Origin: Microbulbifer litoralis
GTDB taxonomy: Bacteria; Pseudomonadota; Gammaproteobacteria; Pseudomonadales; Cellvibrionaceae
Assembly (NCBI RefSeq): GCF_023634065.1
Contig: NZ_JALKCV010000001.1
Coordinates: forward strand, 186,001-250,000
DNA length: 64,000 bases
Reading direction: 5' to 3'
Numbering within the stretch: the stretch's first letter is position 1; the number at the start of each line of letters is the position of its first letter. The notes beneath the pieces were generated by a model. The model had not been told where the DNA came from and made no database searches. It saw only the letters and a program-made list of their open reading frames with translations. The position numbers and the translations under genes are program-made. This document shows, piece by piece, positions 37,657 through 49,462 of the stretch.

Positions 37657-38289
37657 CTATTGTCCCTTCAGCGATTTCGCTTCTTTCGCCAGGCGGGTGA
37701 TCTCCGGCCAGTCTTTTGCCTGCACCAGTTTCGGCGCCGCCATCCAGGAGCCCCCCACACAGACCACGTTCGGCAGTGCCAGGTAATCCGCGGCGTTGCC
37801 CGGGCCGACACCACCGGTGGGGCAGAACTGAACCTGAGCCAGTGGACCGCCGATGGATTTCAGCATCGGCACACCGCCGGCGGCCTGGGCCGGGAAGAAT
37901 TTCTGGTAGCGGTAGCCGCGCTCCAGCAGCCGCATGACTTCAGAGGGATTGGCGGCCCCGGGCAGCAGCGGCACTTCGGTCTTTTCCGCCGCATCCAGCA
38001 GCGACCCGGTGGCCCCGGGGCTGACCAGGAAACTCGCACCGGCGTCGACGGAGCGCTGGATATCGTCCCCGTTCAGGACCGTGCCGGTGCCGACATGGGC
38101 ATCGGGCAGGTGCCGGGCAATCTCTTCCACCGCGGCCAGTGCCGCCTCGGTACGCAGCGTGATTTCGAGTACGTTCAGGCCGCCCTCTACCAGCGCCTCC
38201 GCCAGCGGCAGCGCATCTTCAACTTTGTCGATCACCAGCACCGGCACTACGCCGGCCTGTTCCAGTACTGCGGAGAGATTGTTTTGCAT
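37657..38289 (-). CDS. eda: 2-keto-3-deoxy-6-phosphogluconate aldolase
   Basis: Splits KDPG to pyruvate and glyceraldehyde-3-phosphate, the last step of the Entner-Doudoroff route. The 210-residue product shows VPVLVIDKVEDALPLAEALVEGGLNVLEITLRT (in part the substrate-binding strand), GTGTVLNGDD, the Schiff-base lysine in YQKFFPAQAAGG and the phosphate-binding FCPTGGVG. Located between pgl and gap. Confidence 0.96.
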   Translation of the reverse strand: MQNNLSAVLEQAGVVPVLVIDKVEDALPLAEALVEGGLNVLEITLRTEAALAAVEEIARHLPDAHVGTGTVLNGDDIQRSVDAGASFLVSPGATGSLLDAAEKTEVPLLPGAANPSEVMRLLERGYRYQKFFPAQAAGGVPMLKSIGGPLAQVQFCPTGGVGPGNAADYLALPNVVCVGGSWMAAPKLVQAKDWPEITRLAKEAKSLKGQ

Positions 38290-38315
38290 CGTTAAATTCC
38301 AGATTCCTTCTTACC

Positions 38316-38336
38316 GGTGCGCGCGGCGCACCCTAC
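38316..38336. repeat. GGTGCGCGCGGCGCACC repeat
   Basis: Palindromic string between pgl and eda ending in CTAC; similar copies at 27093-27113, 55142-55160 and 62438-62458 (consensus GTAGGGTGCGCCGTGCGCAC). A very common type of intergenic repeat in proteobacteria. Confidence 0.7.
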
Positions 38337-38365
38337 GATTGGCCCGGCAACGCGCGCCGGGGCCC

Positions 38366-39076
<711 letters not shown>

Positions 39077-39106
39077 GAGAAATTCCATTCGCCCGTCGAC
39101 GGGCGT

Positions 39107-40567
39107 TTACTGTGCGTTGAACCAGTGGCGACCGTCCCGGTCCAGCAGTTCGTTGGCGGCCTGCGGGCCCCAGCTGCCGGCGCGGTACAGTTGCGGCTGG
39201 CTGTTGATCTCGCGCCAGTGCTCGATGATCGGGTCGACCCAGGCCCAGGCAGCGGCCACTTCCTCGCGGTGGATAAACAGCGCCGGATTGTCCGCTGCCG
39301 CGTCCAGCATCAGGCGCTTGTAGGCGTCGCTGCGGAAACTGTCGTAAGTGTCCGACAGGGTCAGGTTCAACTCGGCCGGCTGCAGTTCCATGGTCAGGCT
39401 GTCCATTTTCTTCGCCATCAGGATCAGCTTGATGCTCTCTTCCGGCTGCAGGCGGATTACCAGGCGGTTGGGGAGAACCGGGCCGGCGGATTCGTCGTAC
39501 ACGTGGTGGGAGACATCCTTGTACTGGATCACGATTTCCGCGCAGCGCTTCTCCATGCGCTTGCCGGTGCGCAGATAGAAAGGCACGCCGGCCCAGCGCC
39601 AGTTGTCGATATGGGCGCGGATGGCGACGAACGTCTCGGTGCTGCTGGTGGCGGCCTCCAGCTCCTCCAGGTAACCGGGTACCAGCTGGCTACCCAGGCC
39701 ACCGGCGACGTACTGGCCGCGAACGATATTTTCGTCCACCGCTTCGTCCACCAGCGGGCGCAGCGCTTCCAGCACCTTGATCTTCTCGGCGCGGATGTTC
39801 TTCGCCGACATGCTGTTGGGGGATTCCATGGCGATCAGGCACAAAAGCTGCAGCAGGTGGTTCTGCACCATGTCGCGCAGCGCGCCGGTCTCGTCGTAGA
39901 AACCCGCCCTGCCCTCGAGGCCGACGGTCTCGGAAATGCTGATCTGGATATGGTCGATGGTCTTGGCATCCCACAGGTGCTCGAACAGCACATTGCTGAA
40001 ACGCAGCGCCAGCAGGTTCTGTACCGTTTCCTTACCCAGGTAGTGGTCGATACGGAAAATGCTTCTTTCCGGGAAGTAGCTGGCGATCTTGCTGTTGATC
40101 TCGTCGGAGGTCTCGGCGTTGTAGCCCAGCGGCTTCTCCACCACCACGCGGGACTGCTCGTTGATCAGCCCTTTCAGCGACAGGTTTTCACAGCAGATAC
40201 CGAATACCGCCGGCGGGATCGCCAGGTAGAACAGGCGCACCCGCTCTTCGTCGCCACCGAGAATATCCGCCAGCTGGTCCCACTGCTCATCCGGCTTGGC
40301 GATATCCACCGCCACCGCGCGCAGCATCTGGCTGAATTCCTGCCAGACCGCGTCGCTGTACTCGCCCTCGCGCAGATGCGTTTTCAGGGCGTCCTGGGCG
40401 GTCTCCAGATATTTGTCCACGTCCCCCTGGCGGCGACAGATCGGCAGGATACGGCTGCCCTCGGCCAGGCCGCCCTCCTTGTGCGCCCGGTAGAGCGCGG
40501 GAATCAGTTTGCGCAGCGACAGGTCCCCGCCGCCGCCAAACAACACCATGTCAAAAGCATTAGCCAT
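39107..40567 (-). CDS. zwf: Glucose-6-phosphate 1-dehydrogenase
   Basis: Oxidises glucose-6-phosphate to 6-phosphogluconolactone with NADP+. From the ATG at 40565-40567 the product has 486 residues. The NADP-binding loop is FGGGGDLSLRKLIPALY (commonly GASGDL), and the active-site signature RIDHYLGKETVQN is intact. The frame extends upstream into the edd terminus but the chosen start matches the family. Confidence 0.96.
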   Translation of the reverse strand: MANAFDMVLFGGGGDLSLRKLIPALYRAHKEGGLAEGSRILPICRRQGDVDKYLETAQDALKTHLREGEYSDAVWQEFSQMLRAVAVDIAKPDEQWDQLADILGGDEERVRLFYLAIPPAVFGICCENLSLKGLINEQSRVVVEKPLGYNAETSDEINSKIASYFPERSIFRIDHYLGKETVQNLLALRFSNVLFEHLWDAKTIDHIQISISETVGLEGRAGFYDETGALRDMVQNHLLQLLCLIAMESPNSMSAKNIRAEKIKVLEALRPLVDEAVDENIVRGQYVAGGLGSQLVPGYLEELEAATSSTETFVAIRAHIDNWRWAGVPFYLRTGKRMEKRCAEIVIQYKDVSHHVYDESAGPVLPNRLVIRLQPEESIKLILMAKKMDSLTMELQPAELNLTLSDTYDSFRSDAYKRLMLDAAADNPALFIHREEVAAAWAWVDPIIEHWREINSQPQLYRAGSWGPQAANELLDRDGRHWFNAQ

Positions 40568-40617
40568 ATTTTTTGCTCTGTTTGTAGATCGCGTTCTTCC
40601 GTTCTCCACGCGATTGT

Positions 40618-42435
<1,818 letters not shown>

Positions 42436-42453
42436 AACCCTTTTGCCTATTGT

Positions 42454-44118
42454 TCAACTGGCGGGCTCGGGCGCCGGGGCACCTTTGCTCACCCGCTGGT
42501 AGTAGTCGATCAGGCCGGCGGTGGAGGCATCCTGATGGTGCAGTTCACCGCTCTCCAACTGTGGTTGTAGTGCCGCGGCCAGCCCCTTGCCCAGTTCCAC
42601 GCCCCACTGATCGAACGAATAAATTTGCAGGATCGCGCCCTGCGTAAAAATCTTGTGCTCATACAACGCCACCAGGGCACCCAGGGAGCGCGGATCCAGC
42701 CTCCGCAACAGGATGGTGTTGCTCGGCCTGTTGCCTTTGTGCACCTTGAATGGAGCGAGTTTTTCGATCTCTTTTTCGCCCAATCCCCGAGCCGCCAGCC
42801 CGGCACTCACCTGCTCTCGGTCGACGCCGTTCATCAATGCCTGGCTCTGCGCCAGCATGTTCGCCAGCAGTATCTCGTGATGCCCTTCCAGGTCGTGCCC
42901 CGGTGCGACACTGCCGATAAAGTCCGCCGGCACCACTTCCGGGCTCTGGTGGAGGTACTGGTAAAAGGCGTGCTGGCCGTTGATACCGAGCATGCCCCAT
43001 ATTAGCGGGCCGGTTGCGTAACCGACCTCCTCCCCTGCCCTGGTGGTAGATTTGCCGTTGCTCTCCATTTCCGCCTGCTGCAGGTACGCCGGCAACCTGT
43101 GCAGCGCCTGCTCGTAGGGCAGGATCGCGTGCGCCGGGTAGCGCATGAAAGTGCAGTACCAGACACTCAGCAGCGCCATCAATACCGGCGCATTTTTCTC
43201 CAGCGGCGCCTCGTGGAAATGCCGGTCCATCGACGCGGCGCCGTCCAGCAGTTCGCGGAAACGGTCGAAGCCCACGGCAATGGCGATGGGCAGACCGATC
43301 GCCGACCAGAGCGAAAAGCGCCCGCCGACCCAGTCCCAGAACCGAAAAACGCGCTGAGCTTCGATACCGAACTCGCGCGCTTTTTCCGGGCTGGCCGTCA
43401 CCGCCACAAAGTGCTTCTGCAACACCGCTTCCCGCGGCGCCAACTCGCCGAACCAGCGCAACGCGCTGCGCGCATTGGTCATGGTCTCGGTGGTGCCGAA
43501 GGTCTTTGAAGACACCGCGAACATGGTGGTCTCGGCATCCAGCCCGGCCAGCACATCCGCCAGTTCGGCACCATCCACATTGGAAACGAAGTGCACACGC
43601 ACATCGTCGCGCCGGTAGGCCCGCAGCGACCCGATCACCATTTCCGGGCCGAGGTGGGAGCCGCCGACACCGAGATTGACCACATCGGTAATCCGCCTGC
43701 CGGTGTATCCTGTCACGCCGCCATTATGTAGTAAATTTACAAACTCTTTCAAGCGCCCCAGCTCGGTTTCCACCAGATCCGCCACCGGACCGCCGTCCAG
43801 TTCAACCGGATCCGGTAAACCGCCGCGCAATGCCGGGTGGAGAACCGGGCGCCCCTCGGTGCCATTGATTGGCGCTCCGGAGAACATTCTGGCCCGCAGG
43901 CCCTCCAGGTCGGTATCCCGGGCCAACTGTAATAAATTTACAAGAACCTCATCGTCGACCAGGTTCTTCGAGTAATCGAACAGGAATTCCGGCAGCTCCA
44001 GCGAGTAGCGCGCCGCCCGCTGCGGCTCCTCTGCGAAGAGCTGCCGCAGGTGGCGACCGCGCATCTGCCGGGCCTGGGTTTCCAGCTGCTGCCAGGTGGA
44101 AAGTTGGGTGATATCCAT
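42454..44118 (-). CDS. pgi: Glucose-6-phosphate isomerase
   Basis: Interconverts fructose-6-phosphate and glucose-6-phosphate; here it would feed fructose-6-phosphate from aminosugars into the Entner-Doudoroff enzymes encoded behind it. The 554-residue product starts MDITQLSTWQQLETQ at the ATG 44116-44118 with AGAGGGG ahead; a longer frame to 44262 would run through the operator and is rejected. The signature VNLGVGGSHLGPEMV, SKTFGTTETMTNA and C-terminal FDQWGVELGKGLA are present. An operator palindrome lies 108-127 bp upstream of the start. Confidence 0.97.
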   Translation of the reverse strand: MDITQLSTWQQLETQARQMRGRHLRQLFAEEPQRAARYSLELPEFLFDYSKNLVDDEVLVNLLQLARDTDLEGLRARMFSGAPINGTEGRPVLHPALRGGLPDPVELDGGPVADLVETELGRLKEFVNLLHNGGVTGYTGRRITDVVNLGVGGSHLGPEMVIGSLRAYRRDDVRVHFVSNVDGAELADVLAGLDAETTMFAVSSKTFGTTETMTNARSALRWFGELAPREAVLQKHFVAVTASPEKAREFGIEAQRVFRFWDWVGGRFSLWSAIGLPIAIAVGFDRFRELLDGAASMDRHFHEAPLEKNAPVLMALLSVWYCTFMRYPAHAILPYEQALHRLPAYLQQAEMESNGKSTTRAGEEVGYATGPLIWGMLGINGQHAFYQYLHQSPEVVPADFIGSVAPGHDLEGHHEILLANMLAQSQALMNGVDREQVSAGLAARGLGEKEIEKLAPFKVHKGNRPSNTILLRRLDPRSLGALVALYEHKIFTQGAILQIYSFDQWGVELGKGLAAALQPQLESGELHHQDASTAGLIDYYQRVSKGAPAPEPAS

Positions 44119-44225
44119 AGAGAACCCCTCTGAATGCGGCCCCGCGACGGGATGCGGGTGCCGGTTATTGTTTTTGTGGCGCCGCTGCCGTACCGCCGGG
44201 GAAATTACGAATCCCGGCAACAGCG

Positions 44226-44245
44226 TTATGACAGCGCTGTCATAA
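44226..44245. promoter_or_regulatory. NagR-type operator between pgi and the lacI-type gene
   Basis: A perfect 20-bp palindrome, TTATGACAGCGCTGTCATAA, in the 331-bp gap between the divergent pgi operon and regulator gene. Being shared by both promoters, it could serve repression of the Entner-Doudoroff operon and autoregulation. Nothing else is evident in this gap. Confidence 0.88.
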
Positions 44246-44449
44246 AGAAGTGAGATTCCCACAGCGACCCCGCCCTGTCAATTTCATCTGTAACCAGGCG
44301 CCGCAAACAAACCCGGAAGCGCGACAGCGCCGGCGCCGCCCGCGCACAGGACAAACTCACCGCCATTTACTGCTAGAATGCCGGACTCGGCCAGAGCAGC
44401 GCCGAACAGGCCACCAGCGCCGCCCAAACAACAAGGACCAGCGCCACAG

Positions 44450-45511
44450 ATGAAAGTGACCATCAACGATGTCGCCGCGCGAGCCGGCGTATCGATCAAG
44501 ACCGTCTCCCGGGTGATCAACAACGAGCCGTCGGTACGCCCCGCCACCAGGAAGAAGGTGATGGACGCCGTCTCGGAACTGAACTACCAGCCCAACCTGG
44601 CGGCGCGCAACCTGGCCGGGACCCGCTCCTACACCATCGCTTTCATCTACGACAACCCCAACGCCTACTATGTAATCGACATGCAGAACGGCATACTCGA
44701 GGCCTGCAAGGCGCGCGGCTACGAGCTGCTGATTCACCCCAGCAACGCCGGCTCCCCGACGGTGCACCGGGAACTGCAGGACCTGGTGGAACACTCGAAG
44801 ATCGCCGGCCTGGTGCTGACGCCCCCCTTCTCCGAAACCCAATCGGTGATCGATACGGTCAAGCGCCTGGAGGTCGACTATGTCCGCATCGTGTCCAGCG
44901 AAGCGGCGCTCGAGGACGAGGGCAATTGCATCCAGGTGGACGACAGCGCCGCCGCCTACGACCTGACCCGCCACCTGCTGCAGCACGGCCACAGGCGCAT
45001 CGGTTTTCTCTGCGGCGGCGAGGAACACGTCTCCACCCACGGCCGCCTGGACGGTTATCGCCGCGCGATGCAGAACGCCGGTATCATCGTCGAGCGGGAA
45101 CTGGTCCTGAAGGGGGAGTACTCATTCGACTCGGGTGTCAACGGTGCCAAAAAGCTGCTGCAGTCCGACAACCCGCCCACGGCCATCTTCGCCAGCAATG
45201 ACGAAATGGCGGCCGGTGCGCTGTTCGCCGCCCGCCTGATGAATATCGCCATTCCCGAACAGCTGTCGATCGTCGGCTTCGAGGACAGCCCCTTCTCCCG
45301 CCAGACCTGGCCCAAACTGACCACCGCCCACCAGCCCAACAACGAAATCGCCAAGTGCGCCGCGGCACTGCTGCTGAGCCGGACCCGCGGCAAGGCGACC
45401 GAGAGCGGTTCGGCCAGCAAGGAGGCCGGCATCAAACGCGAGTTTACGCCAGAGCTGGTGGTGCGGGACTCCAGCGGGCCGGCGCCGGTTGAAATCATGA
45501 ATGATGAATAA
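44450..45511 (+). CDS. LacI-family transcriptional regulator (NagR-like)
   Basis: Probable local repressor of aminosugar use. From the ATG at 44450 (AAGGA 12 bp upstream) it has 353 residues: N-terminal LacI helix-turn-helix VTINDVAARAGVSIKTVSRV (residues 2-21) with hinge NLAARNLAG, then a periplasmic-binding-like effector domain (SYTIAFIYDNPNAYYV, GHRRIGFLCGGEEH, PTAIFASNDEMAAGAL). An upstream in-frame ATG at 44378 would add a Pro-rich 24-residue extension. Its position between the pgi and nag operons and the shared palindromes point to a NagR-type role with GlcN6P or GlcNAc6P as inducer; the effector is an inference. Confidence 0.85.
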   Translation: MKVTINDVAARAGVSIKTVSRVINNEPSVRPATRKKVMDAVSELNYQPNLAARNLAGTRSYTIAFIYDNPNAYYVIDMQNGILEACKARGYELLIHPSNAGSPTVHRELQDLVEHSKIAGLVLTPPFSETQSVIDTVKRLEVDYVRIVSSEAALEDEGNCIQVDDSAAAYDLTRHLLQHGHRRIGFLCGGEEHVSTHGRLDGYRRAMQNAGIIVERELVLKGEYSFDSGVNGAKKLLQSDNPPTAIFASNDEMAAGALFAARLMNIAIPEQLSIVGFEDSPFSRQTWPKLTTAHQPNNEIAKCAAALLLSRTRGKATESGSASKEAGIKREFTPELVVRDSSGPAPVEIMNDE

Positions 45512-45706
45512 CGAGTGCGGACAACTCTGCCGGGAGCAGGTTTGCACGGCCGCAGGCTGCCCGCGAAGCGGGTGAAGCGCGGGGACGCGTTGCAGGAATG
45601 CGCAACAGCATGTGCTGCACCGCGTTTCGCCGCCGAGCTTTCTCCGACGCTTGATCACGACCTGTAACTGCCACGCCATACACCGGGTCAAGTCGCGTAT
45701 TCCGCA

Positions 45707-45733
45707 TAAAAAAATGCCCTCACAAGGAGGGCA
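45707..45733 (-). terminator. Terminator of the nag operon
   Basis: On the minus strand TGCCCTC, loop CTTGT, GAGGGCA then T7, located 125 bp after the nagP stop. The 346-bp gap between the convergent lacI-type and nagP genes also holds a tandem duplication of GCCCGGCACACTGG (45796-45823) and no gene. Confidence 0.88.
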
Positions 45734-45857
45734 AAGATGACGAGAACCAAAAAGAAAACAACAATAAAATCAGACTGAACCACACAATCTGCAGTGCCCG
45801 GCACACTGGGCCCGGCACACTGGGCGGCGCCCCACTTAGCGGCGGGGGCGCAGGCGA

Positions 45858-47210
45858 CTAACCTTTACTCCAGCGACGCATCTTGTGCCCCTTGAGCGCG
45901 TAAAACATGATGAACAGGTAGGCCGGAATCGCAATCACGTAGGCGGCCTGACCATCACCGGTATCGGCGAAGTGCCCATACAATGGGGGCAGAATTGCAC
46001 CGCCTGAAATCCCCATAATCAGCAGTGCTGCGCCCTTGGAAGTAAATTTGCCAAGTCCGTCCAAAGCCAGCGGCCAGATTGCCGGCCAGCACATGGCATT
46101 GGCGAAACCCAGCAGGGCAACAAAGAACACGGCATTTGGCACTTCCGGCAGGCCCACGTGGGACAGGCTCGCCGCAGACAGGGCGGTGCTGTCTAGGGAA
46201 CCGGTCATCACCAGTCCCGTAAACACAATCCCCAGCACAGCGGAAATAAACAACGCGACTTGCTGGCTGATAAAGCGCGGAATCGCGGCAATACCGCACA
46301 CATAGCCCACCACCATGAAAGTCATCGTATAGGCAGTGAGCTTGGAGGCCGTCGCGGCGCCAACACCGGCCTGCTTGCCCAGCAGCCCAATAGCGTCACC
46401 CGCGATCACTTCCACACCGACGTAGAAGAACAGCGCAATGGAGCCGAGGATCAACTGCGGGAATTTCAGCAGAACAGGGAGGGTAACCGCGACCTCTTCC
46501 TGCCCCTCGATGACCTCGTCTTCGATATCGGGCAAAGGCACAAACATCATGGCGACGGCAAGGGCAAACCCGAGGATGGCCATGCCGACGTAGGGGCTCA
46601 CTAACTGTCCGGCCAACTCAGCCAACTTACTATCCCTGGCAGCGTCACTGAGCACTGCCAGTTCAGTGTCCGAGATGCCTGTGATGCCGGACAGAACCAG
46701 GGCCGCAAACACCAGCGGCGCAACAATCCCGGCTCCCTTGTTGAGAAGCCCCATGATGCTGATCCGCACCGCCGCCGTTTCCGGTGCGCCGAGTTTCACA
46801 ACATAGGGATTGGACGCGGTCTGCAGAATGGTCAGGCCTGAGCCCACGACAAACTGGGCGAGCAGGAAAACACCGAACATGCGGCTATAGGCCGCCGGAA
46901 TAAAAATCAGCGCGCCTACGCCGACCAGTGCCAACCCCAAAGCCATACCCGCCTTGTAGCCGGTGCGCTCGATAATGGCCGCCATCGGAAGCGCCATTAC
47001 GGTATAGGCAATATAGAACGCAGAGGCGACCAGCATGGCCTCAAAAGAGGTCAGGCTGCAGACAGTCTGCAAGTACGGAATCAACGCACCATTCAGCCAG
47101 GTCACGAAGCCGAAAATAAAAAACAGCATGCCGATGATCAGCATGGGGACCAGGCTGCTTTTGGCCCCGACCCGGCCTTCGTCAATAACTGCAGTTTCCA
47201 TAGGGAGCAC
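45858..47210 (-). CDS. nagP: N-acetylglucosamine permease NagP-like (FHS family MFS)
   Basis: Inner-membrane sugar:H+ symporter of the fucose/glucose-galactose (FHS) group of the major facilitator family. The 450-residue product has 12 hydrophobic helices and the family signatures GMLFFIFGFVTWLNGALIPYL and LQTASNPYVVKLG. An ATG three codons downstream is equally possible. Being the last gene of nagK-nagB-nagA-nagP, it most likely takes up GlcNAc delivered by the TonB receptor; the set matches the Shewanella-type pathway without a phosphotransferase system. Confidence 0.9.
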   Translation of the reverse strand: MLPMETAVIDEGRVGAKSSLVPMLIIGMLFFIFGFVTWLNGALIPYLQTVCSLTSFEAMLVASAFYIAYTVMALPMAAIIERTGYKAGMALGLALVGVGALIFIPAAYSRMFGVFLLAQFVVGSGLTILQTASNPYVVKLGAPETAAVRISIMGLLNKGAGIVAPLVFAALVLSGITGISDTELAVLSDAARDSKLAELAGQLVSPYVGMAILGFALAVAMMFVPLPDIEDEVIEGQEEVAVTLPVLLKFPQLILGSIALFFYVGVEVIAGDAIGLLGKQAGVGAATASKLTAYTMTFMVVGYVCGIAAIPRFISQQVALFISAVLGIVFTGLVMTGSLDSTALSAASLSHVGLPEVPNAVFFVALLGFANAMCWPAIWPLALDGLGKFTSKGAALLIMGISGGAILPPLYGHFADTGDGQAAYVIAIPAYLFIMFYALKGHKMRRWSKG

Positions 47211-47231
47211 CTTTTATCGTTATAGTCGTCA

Positions 47232-47258
47232 GCAGGAGCCCGCGGGCAGGCCCCTACA
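47232..47258. repeat. Dispersed GGAGCC/GGCAGG hairpin repeat, third copy
   Basis: Between nagA and nagP; on the minus strand GTAGGGGCCTGCCCGCGGGC then TCCTGC. Related to 1356-1385 and 25913-25940 with several differences. Confidence 0.45.
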
Positions 47259-48381
47259 CTGCAAATACTTCCTTGCCCTGAATCCAGGTTCTCCGAACCC
47301 GCAATTCGTCGTCCAACAGTATCAGGTCCGCACTGTCGCCGACGCGAATACGGCCGGCATCCATCCCCAGGAACTGCGCCGGGTAAAGCCCGCCCATGCG
47401 CAGCGCCTCGGTCAACGCCACCCCACACCAGTCGCGGATATTGCGCACCGCGGAAATCATGTCCAGGTGCGAGCCGGCCAGCTCACCGGTGGTGGACGTC
47501 AGTTTATCGCCCTGCTTCGTCACCACCCGGTCAAACAGCGGGAAGCTGGTCTCGCTGCTGCCCACCAGTGACATGGCATCGGTCACCAGCAGGACCTTGC
47601 CGCGGGGCTTGGCTTTCAGGGCCAGTGTCATGGCCTCGGCGCAGACGTGGTGGCCGTCGGCGATCAGGCCGCACCAGGCTTCGTCGCGGATCAGCGCCGT
47701 GCCCACCATGCCGGGCTCGCGGGAATGCAGCGGCGACATGGCGTTGTACAGGTGCGTAAAACCGGTCGCGCCGGCATCCACCGCCGCGGATGCAGTGGCG
47801 CCGTCGGCGTTGGAGTGGCCGAGGCACACCTTTACCCCCAGGTCCACCAGCCTGCGGATATCCCCGACCGCGACATTTTCCGGCGCCAGTGTCACAACCT
47901 TGATCCCCAGGTCGTCGCGACCGTACAGGGCCAGCTCCTCGTCACTGAGGGGCCGGATAAATTTTTCCTCGTGGGTGCCCTTCTTGGGCGTACTCAGGTG
48001 CGGCCCCTCGAAGTGCACGCCCAGCACGCCCGGCACCCCTTCGCGCAGCGCGTCGCTGACCGCATCGGCGGCCTTCCGCATTACATCCAGCTGATCGGTG
48101 ATCAGCGTGGGCACGAAACCGGTGGTACCGAAACGCGCGTGCGCCGCACTCATTTTGCCCAGCGCGTTGACACTGGGATCGTTGTTGAACAGCGCACCGC
48201 CGCCACCGTTGACCTGCACATCCACCAGGCCCGGCGCCAGCAGACCGCGCAGCCGCTCGGCTGCGGCGGGGGCCTGGCCACCGACCGACTGGATGCAGCC
48301 GCGGTCGTCGATCGCCAGCGGAATATCGCGGTGAACCTGTTCACCGTCGAAAAGCTGCTCCGCGATAAATGTGCGCGTCAC
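47254..48381 (-). CDS. nagA: N-acetylglucosamine-6-phosphate deacetylase
   Basis: Removes acetate from GlcNAc-6-phosphate to give GlcN-6-phosphate. I choose the GTG at 48379-48381 because a perfect GGAGG box ends 5 bp upstream; a TTG seven codons earlier is possible. The 375-residue amidohydrolase has VDVQVNGGGG, metal Glu in GVHFEGPHL, metal His in LGHSNADG and FTHLYNAMSPLHSREPG, and the catalytic Asp in LVTDAMSLVG. Confidence 0.95.
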   Translation of the reverse strand: MTRTFIAEQLFDGEQVHRDIPLAIDDRGCIQSVGGQAPAAAERLRGLLAPGLVDVQVNGGGGALFNNDPSVNALGKMSAAHARFGTTGFVPTLITDQLDVMRKAADAVSDALREGVPGVLGVHFEGPHLSTPKKGTHEEKFIRPLSDEELALYGRDDLGIKVVTLAPENVAVGDIRRLVDLGVKVCLGHSNADGATASAAVDAGATGFTHLYNAMSPLHSREPGMVGTALIRDEAWCGLIADGHHVCAEAMTLALKAKPRGKVLLVTDAMSLVGSSETSFPLFDRVVTKQGDKLTSTTGELAGSHLDMISAVRNIRDWCGVALTEALRMGGLYPAQFLGMDAGRIRVGDSADLILLDDELRVRRTWIQGKEVFAV

Positions 48382-48402
48382 GTCAACCTCCACTTCCGGC
48401 AA

Positions 48403-49446
48403 TCAGCGTGTCTGGGTGACTTTCTTCAGCCCCGCCGGCTCGTCCGGGTTGATCCCCCGGCTGACCGCCACGTGGGCCACATCGATATAGAAACGCTGCA
48501 GCAGTGCCAGCGGCGCCACGCGCGGGTGCACGCCCTTGCTCGGTACATGCAGGTTCACCAGGGTGCCGCCGCGGCGGATGATATCGGCGATCTGCTCGCT
48601 GTGGGCCTCGAAGGATTCGTCCTCGATCGGCACATTGACCACGGTCAGCTTCTGCTCCACCAGCGTCACCGGGCCGTGCAGGAATTCCGCACTGGAGAAG
48701 GACTCCGCGTGGATATTGCAGACTTCCTTGAGCTTCAGCGCCAACTCGCGGGTAATGCCGTAGCCGGGGCCGCGCCCCAACACCACCAGGTTCTTGACCG
48801 CCGCCAGGTCCTCCGGGCGCAGCTGGGTATCGGCCGCAACCGCTTCCTTCAGGGTCTGCGGCAGCTTGTCCACCGCTTCCAGCAATTCCTTGTCTTCGGT
48901 CCAGTTGGCCACCAGTTGCAGCACGGCCGACAGTGTCGCCAGGTAGCTCTTGGTGGCGGCCACGGCTTTTTCCGGGCCGGCTTTCAGCGGCACCATCTGG
49001 TCGACGATATCCTTGATCGGCGCGGATTCATCGTTGACCAGCGCCACGGTATAGGCGCCCGCCTCTTTGGCCATACGCGCCTGGGCGAGAATGTCCGGGC
49101 TGCGGCCGGACTGGGAGATCACGATGACCAGCGCCCCGTCCAGCTTCAACTTGCGACCGTAGACACTGGAGACAGAGGGCGCCGCGGCAAACGTCGGCAC
49201 CCCGGTCTCGATCTCGATCAGGTACTTGGCGAAGACGCCGGCGTGATCGGAGGAACCGCGGCCGACGATCATCACGAACTTCGGCGGCTCGCGGCGCAGC
49301 CGTTCACCCAGCTGTGCCATGATGCCGGCATTGGCCTGCAGTTGCCCGGCGATGCGCTCCGGCGCCTCGCGGGCCTCGGTTTCCATCACGGTGGTGGCCA
49401 TGGCGCTGTCACCCTGTGTTGTCTCGGCAGTAGTTGCTGCGGTCAT
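48403..49446 (-). CDS. Glucosamine-6-phosphate deaminase, SIS-type (NagB-II)
   Basis: Two-SIS-domain protein, the isofunctional replacement of classical NagB: converts GlcN-6-phosphate to fructose-6-phosphate and ammonia. The 347-residue product (ATG 49444-49446) lacks the glutamine amidotransferase domain of GlmS, which supports a deaminase. SIS motifs are FVMIVGRGSSDHAGVFAKYL and VIVISQSGRSPDILAQ in the first domain and LVVLGRGPGYGI in the second, with the ALKLKEVCNIHAESFSSAEFLHGP region. An internal ATG at 49401 is an alternative start. Confidence 0.92.
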   Translation of the reverse strand: MTAATTAETTQGDSAMATTVMETEAREAPERIAGQLQANAGIMAQLGERLRREPPKFVMIVGRGSSDHAGVFAKYLIEIETGVPTFAAAPSVSSVYGRKLKLDGALVIVISQSGRSPDILAQARMAKEAGAYTVALVNDESAPIKDIVDQMVPLKAGPEKAVAATKSYLATLSAVLQLVANWTEDKELLEAVDKLPQTLKEAVAADTQLRPEDLAAVKNLVVLGRGPGYGITRELALKLKEVCNIHAESFSSAEFLHGPVTLVEQKLTVVNVPIEDESFEAHSEQIADIIRRGGTLVNLHVPSKGVHPRVAPLALLQRFYIDVAHVAVSRGINPDEPAGLKKVTQTR

Positions 49447-49462
49447 AGGATTTCTGCTTCCG

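Noticed and set aside
44119..44262. Upstream extension of the pgi frame to 44262
   Set aside because: It would translate the operator region and add an unrelated 48-residue leader; the ATG at 44118 has a good ribosome site and matches Pgi length.
49402..49412. Half operator GGCGCTGTCA within the 5' part of the nagB-type gene
   Set aside because: Only one half of the palindrome matches and it lies in coding sequence; the other four sites are symmetric and upstream of genes.
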